Positions 1-9,519 of a DNA stretch of 64,000 nt are shown here, one piece after another (the stretch's first letter is position 1; each line of letters starts with the position of its first letter). This DNA is from Halorussus rarus (GTDB lineage: Archaea; Halobacteriota; Halobacteria; Halobacteriales; Haladaptataceae): assembly GCF_003369835.1 (NCBI RefSeq), contig NZ_QPMJ01000002.1, forward strand, positions 620,001 through 684,000. The letters are read 5' to 3'. The position numbers were made by a program, and so were the translations under genes. The notes under the pieces are model-generated. The model worked only from the letters and a program-made list of their open reading frames with translations. It was not told the origin of the DNA and searched no databases.

Positions 1-597
1 AAGATCGACGACGCGCTGATGCGGAGCGCCGACGTCATGCTCGCGTTCCCGTCGCTGGTGCTGGCGGTCGCGCTGGTCGGGCTGTTCGGACGGGCGGTGG
101 TCCAGCTTCCCGATCCGCTCGTGGTGGCCGGCGTCGCGCCGAACATGCCCGAGACGTTCGCGTTACCGGGGACGGTCATCATCGTCGTGGGGCTGGTCAA
201 CTGGGTGTGGTTCGCCCGGGTGGCCCGCGGCGAGGCGCTGTCGGTCGAGGGCCAGGAGTACGTCAAGGCCGCCCGGTCGGTGGGTGCCGACGACGGGTTC
301 ATCATCCGCAAGCACATCCTGCCCAACAGCGTCACGCCCATCCTGGTGCTGGCGACCATCCAGATCGCGGCCATCATCCTGCTCGAATCGGCGCTCTCGT
401 TCCTCGGATTCTCGGGGACGAGCCTCTCGTGGGGCTTCGACATCGCGCAGGGCCGGGACTATCTGGCCTCCTCGTGGTGGATATCGACGGTACCGGGCAT
501 GGCCATCGTGCTGACGGTCATCGGCATCAACCTGGTCGGCGACTGGCTCCGGGACGCGCTCGACCCCGGCATCGAGGGCGAGGGAGGTGGCGTCTGA
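1..597 (+). CDS. ABC transporter permease, DppC/OppC type (5' partial)
   Basis: The frame is open from the window edge, so the N-terminus is missing; 198 residues remain. Hydrophobic membrane segments alternate with a cytoplasmic loop around residues 80-108 that matches the EAA motif of binding-protein-dependent permeases (YVKAARSVGADD...RKHILPN), the contact site for the ATPases. The C-terminal pattern ending in GDWLRDALDP is typical of the DppC branch of peptide/nickel importers. It overlaps the next ATPase gene by the ATGA at 595-598, so the two are translationally coupled. Substrate (peptide, metal or sugar) cannot be told from the sequence. Confidence 0.95.
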   Translation, partial: KIDDALMRSADVMLAFPSLVLAVALVGLFGRAVVQLPDPLVVAGVAPNMPETFALPGTVIIVVGLVNWVWFARVARGEALSVEGQEYVKAARSVGADDGFIIRKHILPNSVTPILVLATIQIAAIILLESALSFLGFSGTSLSWGFDIAQGRDYLASSWWISTVPGMAIVLTVIGINLVGDWLRDALDPGIEGEGGGV

Positions 598-1845
598 TGG
601 CCGAAGATCTGCTGCGGGTCAGGGATCTCTCGACCCGCTTTTTCACCGAGGACGGCCAGATCAACGCGGTCGAGTCGGTCGACTTCGACGTGCGCGACGG
701 CGAGGTGTTCGGCATCGTGGGCGAGTCGGGGTCGGGCAAGAGCGTGACAGCGCTGTCGGTCATCGACCTCGTGGAGTCGCCCGGCCGCATCACCAGCGGC
801 GAGGTCTGGTACCGCAACCCCGACCTCGCCGACGAGGTCCGCGACGACGACCCCGAGGCCGTGGACGGCGACTTCGTGGACGTGCGCCGGGTGCCCGAGA
901 ACGTCCGGCGGGCGCTCCGCGGGCCGTCGTTCGCCACCATCTTCCAGGACCCGATGAGCAGCCTCAACCCCTCGCTGACCGTCGGCGAGCAGATCGCCGA
1001 GGCGGTCGAGGTCCAGCGCCGGGCGCGAGCGAACCCGCGGTCGACCCGGTCGCGCACGCAGGGGTACGGGCTGGCCGACCTGCTCACGAGCACCGTGCTT
1101 CCCTCGCGGAGCTACGTCAACGAGGAGAGCCGCGCCGAGGCGATCGACCTGCTCGAGCAGGTCGGCATCCCCGACCCGGCCGAGCGGGCCGAGGAGTACC
1201 CCCACGAGTTCTCGGGCGGGATGCTCCAGCGCGCGATGATCGCCCAGGCGCTCGCCGGCGAACCCGACCTACTGGTCGCAGACGAGCCGACCACCGCGCT
1301 CGACGTCACCATCCAGGCCCAGATTCTCGACCTCCTCCGGGACCTCCAGGAGGAGACCGGGATGAGCATCGTGATGATCACCCACAACCTCGGGGTCATC
1401 GCCCGGATGTGCGACCGGGTCGGCGTGATGTACGCCGGCGAGATCGTCGAGCGCGGCACGCTGGCCGACGTGTTCGACGATCCGGTCCACCCCTACACGC
1501 GGGGGCTGCTCGGGTCGATTCCCGACCTCGACGACCCCGCGCCCCGGCTCCAGCCCATCGAGGGCAACGTGCCGGACCTCTACGACGAGGAGATGGGCGA
1601 CCGGTGCTACTTCGCCGACCGGTGCCCGAAGGCGATGGAGGAGTGCCAGGACCACCCGCCGGAGTTTGACACCGAAACCGGCGAACCGCGGGACGTGAAG
1701 ACGCCGGCCGGCGAGCACGGCGTCCGGTGCGTCCTCGCACAGCACGAGTACGACCCCTCGCGGGCGCTGCCCGACGACTACTTCGAGCGGGAGGCCGACG
1801 CCGAATCGGGCCGGGCGTCCGACCGCGAAGAGGAGGTGAGCGCGG

Positions 1846-1853
<8 letters not shown>
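597..1853 (+). CDS. ABC transporter ATP-binding protein, DppD/OppD type
   Basis: ATPase subunit (418 aa) of a peptide-type importer. Visible: Walker A GESGSGKS near residue 42, Q-loop [10 protein letters not shown], signature FSGGMLQR, Walker [13 protein letters not shown] and the H-loop histidine in MITHNLG. Longer than the usual 330 aa, because of a roughly 50-residue insertion before the Q-loop and another before the signature. The C-terminal oligopeptide-transporter domain carries [14 protein letters not shown] plus a later Cys, the pattern that in some DppD proteins holds a [4Fe-4S] cluster. Start chosen at the ATG overlapping the permease stop. Overlaps the next gene by 8 bp. Confidence 0.95.
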
Positions 1854-2904
<1,051 letters not shown>

Positions 2905-3090
2905 CGGCTCTCGCGGCCGATTTCGTCGGTCTGACTGTCTCTGCTTGAATAGTCGGGCAGGGCCCTTATCCCCGTGAGTGTGTTTGTCAGACCACGGGAC
3001 GACGCCCGGTGTGGCTCTCCCGCCGTGGGAGGACAGCGACTGCGAGCGCGGAACGCGGCGCGGTCGCACCCGGAGCGTCACACGATAGAT

Positions 3091-3492
3091 ATGAGCCAGG
3101 ATCACAACCGGGGGACGCCGTCCCCACCGCACGTTTCGGAGAAGGACGTACTGCCGGTCGACAGCGACAGCGAGTCGCTCGACGTGGTGTTCCGGGCGCT
3201 CTCGGACCACCGGCGTCGGTGCCTCTGTCACTACCTCGCGCGGAGCGACGAGCCGATGCGGGTCGACGAGCTCGCCGAACTGCTGGCCGCGTCGATGACC
3301 GAGAAGACCCGCGCCGTGCTCACGTCCGCCGAGATCGAGAAGACGAGAGCCGAGGTCCTCCAGATGCACCTCCCGAAGCTGTCGGAGGCCGGCATCGTGG
3401 ACCACGACAGCGGCGAGGGGGTCGTCCGCCTCGTCGACTCGCCCGGCCTCGTCGACACGCTCCAGGCGGCCGGCGGCGTGGACCTGCAGTAG
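3091..3492 (+). CDS. DUF7344-like winged-helix transcriptional regulator
   Basis: 133 aa. After a polar N-terminus comes VVFRALSDHRRRCLCHYLA, the first helices of an ArsR-like winged helix, and later LQMHLPKLSEAGIVDHD, the recognition helix and start of the wing. This arrangement matches the haloarchaeal DUF7344 family. The frame is open upstream to 2974, but the ATG at 3091 gives the compact family-like N-terminus. A related protein is encoded at 60663-61076 in the integrated element (HLPKLDEMGVIEYD at the same place). Target genes unknown. Confidence 0.8.
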   Translation: MSQDHNRGTPSPPHVSEKDVLPVDSDSESLDVVFRALSDHRRRCLCHYLARSDEPMRVDELAELLAASMTEKTRAVLTSAEIEKTRAEVLQMHLPKLSEAGIVDHDSGEGVVRLVDSPGLVDTLQAAGGVDLQ

Positions 3493-3588
3493 CGCGACGC
3501 TGGACGGTCCGGACCCGTCACCGCTTCGCCCGGCGCCGCTCGGAACGCGTCCGGCACCGTTTTCTATCCGGCGACCCTTCCCCGAAGC

Positions 3589-4137
3589 ATGGCAGACGAT
3601 CTGACCGCGACGCTCCACACGAACCGCGGCGACATCGAGGTTCGACTGTTCGACGAGCGGGCGCCGACCACCGTCGAGAACTTCGTCAACCTGGCGAAGC
3701 ACGACCCGGCCGCGAACGACGACCCCGCGCCCGACACCACCACCTGGGAGGACCCCGAGTCCGGCGAGACTCGCGGGGACGCGCTGTACGAGGACGTCGC
3801 CTTCCACCGGGTCATCGAGGATTTCATGGTTCAGGGCGGCGACCCGACCGAGACCGGTCGCGGCGGTCCCGGCTACGAGTTCGAGGACGAGTTCCACGAG
3901 GAGCTCCGCCACGACGACGCGGGCAAGCTCTCGATGGCCAACAGCGGCCCCGACACCAACGGCTCGCAGTTCTTCATCACGCTCGACGCCCAGCCGCACC
4001 TCGACGACCGCCACGCCGTGTTCGGCGAGGTCACCGACGGGATGGACGTGGTCGAGGAGATCGGCTCGCTGCAGACCGACGCCAACGACCGGCCGACCGA
4101 GGAGGCGGTGCTGGAGTCCGTCGAGATCCACGACTAG
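3589..4137 (+). CDS. Cyclophilin-type peptidyl-prolyl cis-trans isomerase
   Basis: Cytoplasmic PPIase (182 aa) that speeds proline isomerisation during folding. Key active-site blocks are present: FHRVI (Arg at 74), FMVQGGDP (79-86), MANSGPDTNGSQFFIT (116-131) and the His in QPHLDDRHAVFG. A region of about 20 residues rich in Asp/Pro/Thr (about 40-62) lengthens the early loop, a common halophilic feature. Monocistronic by position; AT-rich bases around 3558-3568 could be its TATA element. Confidence 0.95.
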   Translation: MADDLTATLHTNRGDIEVRLFDERAPTTVENFVNLAKHDPAANDDPAPDTTTWEDPESGETRGDALYEDVAFHRVIEDFMVQGGDPTETGRGGPGYEFEDEFHEELRHDDAGKLSMANSGPDTNGSQFFITLDAQPHLDDRHAVFGEVTDGMDVVEEIGSLQTDANDRPTEEAVLESVEIHD

Positions 4138-4360
4138 TCGGTGCTGTTTTCGCGTAACTCAGCCGTCTCCGATTAGTCGGACTGGCGGTCCCCGGTCTCG
4201 ACCGCCCGGGGTCGGCCGCGACGCCGGACGACCGCGCGAGGCGTCCGGACGGGACTCGTCCCGGCTTCGGCCTTGAACCTTCGTACCGCCGGAGGGTCCG
4301 GAGCCGGAGTTACCCGCGTACCGAAACCCACTTCGGACAGAACCGTCAACCCACTCCTGC

Positions 4361-4445
4361 GCGAGGGTTGCCCAGCCTGGCCAACGGCGGCGGGCTTAAG
4401 ACCCGCTCGTGTAGACGTCCATGGGTTCGAATCCCATCCCTCGCA
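4361..4445 (+). tRNA. tRNA-Leu (anticodon UAA)
   Basis: Class II tRNA of 85 nt. The acceptor arms GCGAGGG (4361-4367) and CCCTCGC (4438-4444) pair fully, with discriminator A at 4445. The anticodon stem GCGGG/CCCGC encloses CTTAAGA with anticodon TAA at 4397-4399. A long variable arm (about 4407-4420) separates it from the T-arm ATGGG-TTCGAAT-CCCAT. CCA is not encoded. No intron seen. Confidence 0.97.
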
Positions 4446-4508
4446 TCCGACCTTTTCATCGCGGGCAGTCGAAACCCACATTCCCCTCAACAACCTACGC
4501 ACTCGAAA

Positions 4509-5072
4509 ATGACCGACGAGCGAGTCGAACGTGCGTTCCGAGAGCATCCGGACTTCGAGCCGACCGACGACGGGGAGTTCGAGACGCCCGCTAAGCCCTT
4601 CGAGAACGTCGTCACCGTCGAGGAAGATGGCGACTCCCGACGGTACGAGGTGGTCGTTCGGACCCCGATGCTCGACGCCGCAGTCGAGGGCGAGACTGTC
4701 GCCGACGTGGTGGAGGACGGCTGGTTCGAGACGCTGGAGCTCCGGCTGGAGGACGCCCACACCGTGGCCGAGGCCGACGACGCCGAGCCGCCGGCGATAG
4801 AGCGCGAGGGCGACGAGGCGGTCGTCACCGTCGAGTTCGCGTCGTCCGACCCCGAGCGGGCCGTCGAGGACGCGCTGGCGATCGCCGAGTACGTCGAGGG
4901 GACCTGGGTCCAGGGCATCATCCCAGGGTACGACTACCGCGAACCCGCCGCGGGCCTGCGCGAGCGCGCCCGGCAGAACTACGACGACGATGGCGGTCGG
5001 GGCGACGGCAACGGCGGCGGCGAGTCCGGACCGAGCGGACCGTCCGGCGGGTCCGGGGGCACCCCGCTGTAA
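4509..5072 (+). CDS. DUF5813-like haloarchaeal protein
   Basis: 187 aa acidic cytosolic protein, with two beta-rich halves (residues about 30-75 and 95-125) and a low-complexity Gly/Ser/Pro/Asp tail after about residue 155. I take it as the haloarchaeal DUF5813 family from the overall pattern (RAFREHPDFEPTDDGEFETPAK...; YVEGTWVQGIIPGYDYREP). Function unknown. The start at 4509, 63 bp after the tRNA-Leu end, is preferred to the in-frame ATG at 4368, which lies within the tRNA. Confidence 0.75.
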   Translation: MTDERVERAFREHPDFEPTDDGEFETPAKPFENVVTVEEDGDSRRYEVVVRTPMLDAAVEGETVADVVEDGWFETLELRLEDAHTVAEADDAEPPAIEREGDEAVVTVEFASSDPERAVEDALAIAEYVEGTWVQGIIPGYDYREPAAGLRERARQNYDDDGGRGDGNGGGESGPSGPSGGSGGTPL

Positions 5073-5113
5073 TCCGGAACGGGGTCGACGTATCGCCGGT
5101 CACTCCGCGGCGG

Positions 5114-5344
5114 TCACTCCATCGCGATGTAGGTCTGGGTGCCCTCCACGCCCCGGATGCCCTGGATGGCGTCGGCCGCGATGTCCTTCACGTCCGCGGG
5201 CGTCTCGACGTCGAGCTTGGCGACGAGGTCGACGTCGCCCGCGACGATGTGGGCGTCGACCACGCCGTCGACGTCGAGGATCTCCCCCTTGAGCCTGTCC
5301 GCCTCGCCCGTGTTCGCCTTGACCATGACGTACGCGGTGACCAT
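5114..5344 (-). CDS. Stand-alone Lrp/AsnC ligand-binding (RAM) domain protein
   Basis: 76 aa consisting only of the alpha-beta RAM domain of Lrp/AsnC regulators (TAYVMVKANTGEADRLKGEI...GTQTYIAME), with no helix-turn-helix. Such proteins can bind amino acids and form mixed oligomers with full Lrp proteins or act as sensors for a partner. Its start codon lies one base after the stop of the upstream RCK gene, so they form an operon, and its paralogue is divergently encoded at 6124-6354. This suggests, but does not prove, control of the TrkA-like protein by an amino-acid-type ligand. Confidence 0.88.
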   Translation of the reverse strand: MVTAYVMVKANTGEADRLKGEILDVDGVVDAHIVAGDVDLVAKLDVETPADVKDIAADAIQGIRGVEGTQTYIAME

Positions 5345-5345
5345 C

Positions 5346-6041
5346 TCAGCTTCCCCCCGTCATCGCCTGGGCGCTGGCCCTGCTGGCGTCGCCGACCAGA
5401 ATCCTGCGCACGTCCTCCAGCACGTCGAAGTCGGCCAGCACCGCGAGCCGGTCGCCGACCTCCAGCGAGTCGTCGGGCAGCGGGATGCCCATCGCCTCGT
5501 CGGCCTTGCCGAACGCCAGGATGCGGGAGTCGGCCGGCAGCGAGAGCTCGCCCATGGAGTAGCCCTTCACCGGCGAGTCGTCGGTGACGGTGAGCTCGAC
5601 GACCTGGAGGTGGTGGGCGATGTCGGCGATGGCCCGGATGTTCCCGCCGAGCAGCGCGTTCTTCGCGCCGATGGCGCCGAGCCGTTCGGGGTAGACCACC
5701 TCGTCGACGTCGCTGGCGAACTTCCGGTAGATGTCCTCGCGGTAGTCCTCGTCGATGCGCAACACCGTCCGGCAGTCGAAGTGCTTGGCCACCATGCACG
5801 CCGCGAAGTTGACGTTGAGGTCGCCCGTGAGCGCCCCGACCGCGTCGGCGGATTCGAGGTCGGCCTTCCGGAGTATCTCCTCGCGCCCCCCGTCGCCCTC
5901 GACCACCTCGAAGTCGTCGGTGCGAGCGCGCTCGACCTTGTTGGCGTCGCGCTCGACCAGCGTGACGTCGTGGCCCTCCTCGCGGAGGACCCGGGCCGTG
6001 CGGAGTCCCACCCGGCCGGAACCAATGATAACGAATTTCAT
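5346..6041 (-). CDS. TrkA-like potassium channel/transport regulatory protein (RCK_N + RCK_C)
   Basis: 231 aa cytosolic regulator of a potassium transporter or channel. The N-terminus MKFVIIGSGRVGLRTARVL is a Rossmann fold with the GxGxxG nucleotide site, followed by the acidic strand end LVERD and DGGREEILRKA. Residues about 145-215 form the RCK_C (TrkA-C) ligand domain. No membrane channel gene is adjacent. Start at 6041 is supported by a TATA-like AAAACTTATTC about 26 bp upstream (6065-6076), implying a leaderless transcript. Cotranscribed with the RAM protein downstream. Confidence 0.9.
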   Translation of the reverse strand: MKFVIIGSGRVGLRTARVLREEGHDVTLVERDANKVERARTDDFEVVEGDGGREEILRKADLESADAVGALTGDLNVNFAACMVAKHFDCRTVLRIDEDYREDIYRKFASDVDEVVYPERLGAIGAKNALLGGNIRAIADIAHHLQVVELTVTDDSPVKGYSMGELSLPADSRILAFGKADEAMGIPLPDDSLEVGDRLAVLADFDVLEDVRRILVGDASRASAQAMTGGS

Positions 6042-6123
6042 GGTAACGCTTACGCGGCACTGCCTGAATAAGTTTTCTCCACCCCAAACGCTTTTCTTGT
6101 ATGGTACTGAATGGCACAGTGCG

Positions 6124-6354
6124 ATGGTCCACGCGTTTATCATGATCGAGACCGCTGCCGGGCGCTCCGGCGACGTGCTGGAAGCCATCCGGAGACTCGA
6201 CCGCGTCACGGAGGCCCACGTGGTCGCGGGCGAGTTCGACGTCATCGCGGAGGCCGACGCCGACGAGGTGTACGACGTGCTGCACGCCGCCTCGACGGAC
6301 ATCTCCGGGATGGACGGGGTCGCCGACACCAAGACCTACATGGCGATCGACTAG
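6124..6354 (+). CDS. Stand-alone Lrp/AsnC ligand-binding (RAM) domain protein
   Basis: 76 aa, same length and layout as the protein at 5114-5344 (MVHAFIMIETAAG... ending TKTYMAID), so the two are probably paralogues flanking the TrkA-like gene. No DNA-binding domain. It is divergent from the TrkA-like gene with only 82 bp between the start codons, a shared control region. Start fixed by the family N-terminus; the longer open frame upstream overlaps the divergent gene and is not coding. Confidence 0.85.
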   Translation: MVHAFIMIETAAGRSGDVLEAIRRLDRVTEAHVVAGEFDVIAEADADEVYDVLHAASTDISGMDGVADTKTYMAID

Positions 6355-6450
6355 GGCGGCCGCAACGCTCGTTCTCTGCGCACAGAAGCCCGCTGTTCCC
6401 CGAAAGTGGCGGGTTCGCGAAACGGAGCACCGCCGCGGCGTCCGTGCCGC

Positions 6451-6593
6451 TCAGCAATCGAGTTCCTGCACCTCGTGGTCGGCCAGGAACGAGTCGAGCT
6501 CGCCTTCTGGTCGCGAAGTTCCGGCTGGAGGTCGGCGTACACGCGCTCGAACACGTCTCGGGAGTCGCCGGGGTCGGACAGTTCGCGTCCCAA
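6451..6593 (-). pseudogene. Possible frameshifted remnant of a small protein gene
   Basis: On the minus strand one frame from 6593 reads ELSDPGDSRDVFERVYADLQPELRDQ with haloarchaeal codon bias, then loses it; the neighbouring frame picks up as GELDSFLADHEVQELDC and stops at 6451. The switch lies near 6508-6512. The two halves together look like one short acidic protein of about 47 residues broken by a one-base change. No ATG is visible (a TTG opens the frame), so this could also be chance. Confidence 0.3.
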
Positions 6594-6628
6594 ACGACCT
6601 TACCGCAGCGAGGCGAAGCCGGGGTGGA

Positions 6629-7273
6629 ATGAGTGTCATCGCGGAACTGTCGGTCCCCGTCGAGGACTTCCCGCTCGGCCGGGCGCTCGCCGCGACGCCC
6701 GAGCTGGAGGTCGAACTCGAACGCATCGTCCCGACGGGCGACGCGACCCTGCCGTTCTTCTGGGTGTGGGGCGACGACGTGGAGGCGTTCGTCGCGGCGC
6801 TGGAGGACGAAGACGGCGTCGATTCGGTGACGGTGCTCGACCGGGTGAGCGACGGTGCGCTCCTGCGCGCGACCTGGACCGACGAGGCCGGGCTCGTCGA
6901 GGCCGTCGTCGACTCGGAGGCGACCCTGCTGTCGGTGGCCCGGCGCGACGGCGAGTGGCGGTTCCAGCTCCGGTCGCCCGACCGCGAGGCGGTCGCCGAC
7001 CTCCAGCGCTACTGCGCCGCCCACGACATCGACCTCCGGCTCAACTGGATCCACTCGGTCGCGGCGGTCGAGGCCGGCGAGCAGTACGGCCTGACCGACG
7101 ACCAGCGCGCGGCAGTCGTGGCGGCCTTCGGGGCGGGCTACTTCGACGAGCCCCGAGGCACGACCCTCGAGGAGCTCTCGGCGGAGTTCGACATCTCCCC
7201 GCGGGCGGTCTCGAAGCGGATGCGCCGCGGCCTCCGGAATCTGGTCGCGGCGACGCTCGCGACCGAAGAGTGA
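6629..7273 (+). CDS. Bat-type HTH_10 transcriptional regulator
   Basis: 214 aa. Residues about 155-208 form the bacterio-opsin-activator HTH_10 domain (YGLTDDQRAAVVAAFGAGYF...TLEELSAEFDISPRAVSKRMRRGLRNLV). The preceding 150 residues are the beta-rich Bat-associated sensor region (FWVWGDDVEAFVAALE; VLDRVSDGALLRATW). Haloarchaeal genomes hold many such one-component regulators with unknown ligands. It is monocistronic by position. Confidence 0.9.
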   Translation: MSVIAELSVPVEDFPLGRALAATPELEVELERIVPTGDATLPFFWVWGDDVEAFVAALEDEDGVDSVTVLDRVSDGALLRATWTDEAGLVEAVVDSEATLLSVARRDGEWRFQLRSPDREAVADLQRYCAAHDIDLRLNWIHSVAAVEAGEQYGLTDDQRAAVVAAFGAGYFDEPRGTTLEELSAEFDISPRAVSKRMRRGLRNLVAATLATEE

Positions 7274-7381
7274 CCGCCTCTTAAAGGCGTTCAGAGGCGA
7301 ACGTGATAGGGTACACCCCTGGGTCCCGATTTCCGGGTAGGAACGCTCCGAAGACCCCGCGCTCTTCGAGGCCGAGTTATC

Positions 7382-7675
7382 ATGAGCGAGAAGCAATCGA
7401 CGACGCGCCGCGAGACGGTACTGACCTACGAACTGAACGGACACGAGCGACTGAGCGAGGGGGTGGTCGCGGCCGTTGCGGCGGCCGCTGACGCCGACCC
7501 CACCGAGATAGATCCGCTCGCCGAGGTCGTCGACCCGGACGCGCTCGACGCGCTGTTCGCCGCCCACCTCGACGGGACGCCCCGGGACGCCGGCCGAACC
7601 GAGTTCTCCTTCTGCGGGTACGGCGTCGTCGTGAACAGCACGGGCCTCGTCTCGGTGTTCGACGCGGGCCGGTAG
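7382..7675 (+). CDS. HalOD1 output-domain protein
   Basis: 97 aa; the pattern YELNGHERLSEGVVAAVAAAADADPTEIDPLAEVVDPDALDALF matches the haloarchaeal HalOD1 domain, a small presumed signalling output module that occurs alone or attached to response regulators. The C-terminal FSFCGYGVVVNSTGLVSVF is the usual beta-strand end of that domain. Nothing nearby identifies an input partner. Confidence 0.85.
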   Translation: MSEKQSTTRRETVLTYELNGHERLSEGVVAAVAAAADADPTEIDPLAEVVDPDALDALFAAHLDGTPRDAGRTEFSFCGYGVVVNSTGLVSVFDAGR

Positions 7676-7735
7676 GCCGGCCGCCGGGTCGCCGATTCCC
7701 CAACGGTTATCGCCTCCCGGGCGCACATCTCGGAC

Positions 7736-9298
7736 ATGACAGCGCCGGCAGACCGCATCTTCACGAACGCGGAGGTCCACACCCTGGGCGACCCCGACGA
7801 GGTCGCCGAGGCGGTGGCGGTCCGGGACGGCGAGATCGTCCGCGTGGCCGACGCCTACGAGGTGGACTTCCTGGCGGGCGTCGGGACCGACGTGGTCGAC
7901 CTCGGCGGCCGGGTCCTCCTCCCGGGGTTCGTCGACGCACACACCCACCTCCAGCACCTCGGAGCCAGGCTGGTCCACGCCGACCTGTCGGCCGCCGACT
8001 CGCCGGCCGACGGCGTCGGCCTGCTTCGCGAGACGGGCGAGGCCCGCCCCGACGACGAGTGGGTGCTCGGCTTCGGTTACGACGAGAGCGCGTGGGACGA
8101 GTCGCGGTACCTCACCCGCGAGGACTTAGACGCCGTCTCCGAGGACCGGCCCGTCGCGGCGTTCCGCGAGGACATGCACACAGCAGCGGTCAACTCGGTC
8201 GCGCTCGACCGCCACGCCGACGCGATGCCCGACGACGACGTCCGGACCGAGAGCGGCGAACCCACGGGGGTCATCGTCGAGGAGGCTGTCGACGTCGTCT
8301 ACGAGGCCATCGAACCCGACGCCGACCAGATGCGCGAACTCCTCACGGCCGCCCAGCGCGAGGCCCACCGGCAGGGCGTGACCGCGGTCCACGACATGGT
8401 CCGCCAGTCGCGCGCTCCTGAAGTGTACCGTCGCATGGACCTCGACGGCGACCTCGCGCTCCGGGTGCGCATCAACTACTGGTCGGACCACCTCGACGCG
8501 CTCGACGAGGTCGGCCTCCGGACCAACCACGGCAGCGAGTTCGTCCGGGTCGGCGGGATCAAGACGTTCACCGACGGGAGCTTCGGCGGCCGGACCGCGA
8601 AGCTCTCGGAGCCGTACGCCGACGCCGGAAGCGAAGAACCGGTGGACGACGACGCCACCGGCCAGTGGGTCGTTCCGCCCGAGGAACTCCGGGACCTCGT
8701 CGCAAGGGCCGACGACGCCGGGTTCCAGCTGACCGCCCACGCCATCGGGGACGAGGCGGTCGACGAGGTGCTGGCGGCCTACGAGGCGACCGGCGACCCC
8801 GGCGCCGCCCGCCACCGGGTCGAACACGCGGAACTCGCCGACGACGAGGCGGTCGAGCGGTTCGCCGAGTCGGGGGTCGTCGCTTCGGTCCAGCCCAACT
8901 TCCTCAAGTGGGCCCGACCGGGCGGCCTGTACGACGACCGCATCGGAACCGAGCGCCGACGGAGGGCCGACCGGTTCGCGGATCTGCTCGAGGCGGGCGC
9001 GCACCTCGCGTTCGGGAGCGACTGCATGCCGCTGGACCCGCTGTTCGGCGTCCACCAGACGGTCGACGCGCCGGCCGACCGCCAGCGGCTCTCGGTGACC
9101 GAGGCGCTGCGGGCGTACACCCGCGGGGCGGCCTACGCCGGGTTCGACGAGGATCGCCTCGGCACCGTCGCGGTCGGCAAGAAGGCCGACCTGGTGGCGC
9201 TGGAGCGGTCGCCGTGGGACCACTCCGAGGACATCGAGAGCGTCGACGTGGCGCTGACCGTGGTCGACGGCGAGATAGTCTACGACGACCGGAACTGA
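7736..9298 (+). CDS. Amidohydrolase family protein (YtcJ-like, amidohydro_3)
   Basis: 520 aa metal-dependent hydrolase. The metal site is seen as HTH in GFVDAHTHLQHLG, later histidines in TAHAIGDEA and HRVEHAEL, and the Asp of AFGSDCMPLDP; the C-terminal KKADLVALERSPWD strand closes the beta-sandwich. Length and motifs fit the YtcJ group, whose substrates are poorly known (cyclic amides, formamides, aryl amides). Single gene; no pathway neighbours. Confidence 0.9.
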   Translation: MTAPADRIFTNAEVHTLGDPDEVAEAVAVRDGEIVRVADAYEVDFLAGVGTDVVDLGGRVLLPGFVDAHTHLQHLGARLVHADLSAADSPADGVGLLRETGEARPDDEWVLGFGYDESAWDESRYLTREDLDAVSEDRPVAAFREDMHTAAVNSVALDRHADAMPDDDVRTESGEPTGVIVEEAVDVVYEAIEPDADQMRELLTAAQREAHRQGVTAVHDMVRQSRAPEVYRRMDLDGDLALRVRINYWSDHLDALDEVGLRTNHGSEFVRVGGIKTFTDGSFGGRTAKLSEPYADAGSEEPVDDDATGQWVVPPEELRDLVARADDAGFQLTAHAIGDEAVDEVLAAYEATGDPGAARHRVEHAELADDEAVERFAESGVVASVQPNFLKWARPGGLYDDRIGTERRRRADRFADLLEAGAHLAFGSDCMPLDPLFGVHQTVDAPADRQRLSVTEALRAYTRGAAYAGFDEDRLGTVAVGKKADLVALERSPWDHSEDIESVDVALTVVDGEIVYDDRN

Positions 9299-9453
9299 CC
9301 CCGACTGTTTCCGCTACTCTTCGCCCGTAGACGGGATTTAGCTGCTGTCTGCTCGTACTCTGCAGTGGTTCCCTTTCGCGACGCCCCTCGAACTACATCG
9401 TATTCTCTCGAGACCGAGTAGTACGTCGAGTCGCTTCACCGGGGACTTCTGAA

Positions 9454-9468
9454 GAGAAAATATTTTCA
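9454..9468 (+). promoter_or_regulatory. Probable TATA box of the nad operon
   Basis: The AT-rich string AAAATATTTT at 9457-9466 stands out in a GC-rich background. If it is the TATA element, transcription would begin near 9485-9492, downstream of the first possible ATG (9469) and upstream of the ATG at 9520, which argues for the later start of nadA. Confidence 0.5.
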
Positions 9469-9519
9469 ATGACGGACACCGAAGTCAGTCACAATCGTAG
9501 GTGGCTTACTGTGCCAAAG

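Noticed and set aside
4273-4512. 79-codon open frame covering the tRNA-Leu gene
   Set aside because: It overlaps a fully folded tRNA and has no protein-like features.
9469-9519. ATG at 9469 as the start of nadA
   Set aside because: It lies 3 bp after the AT-rich promoter element, too close to be transcribed from it; kept only as an alternative.
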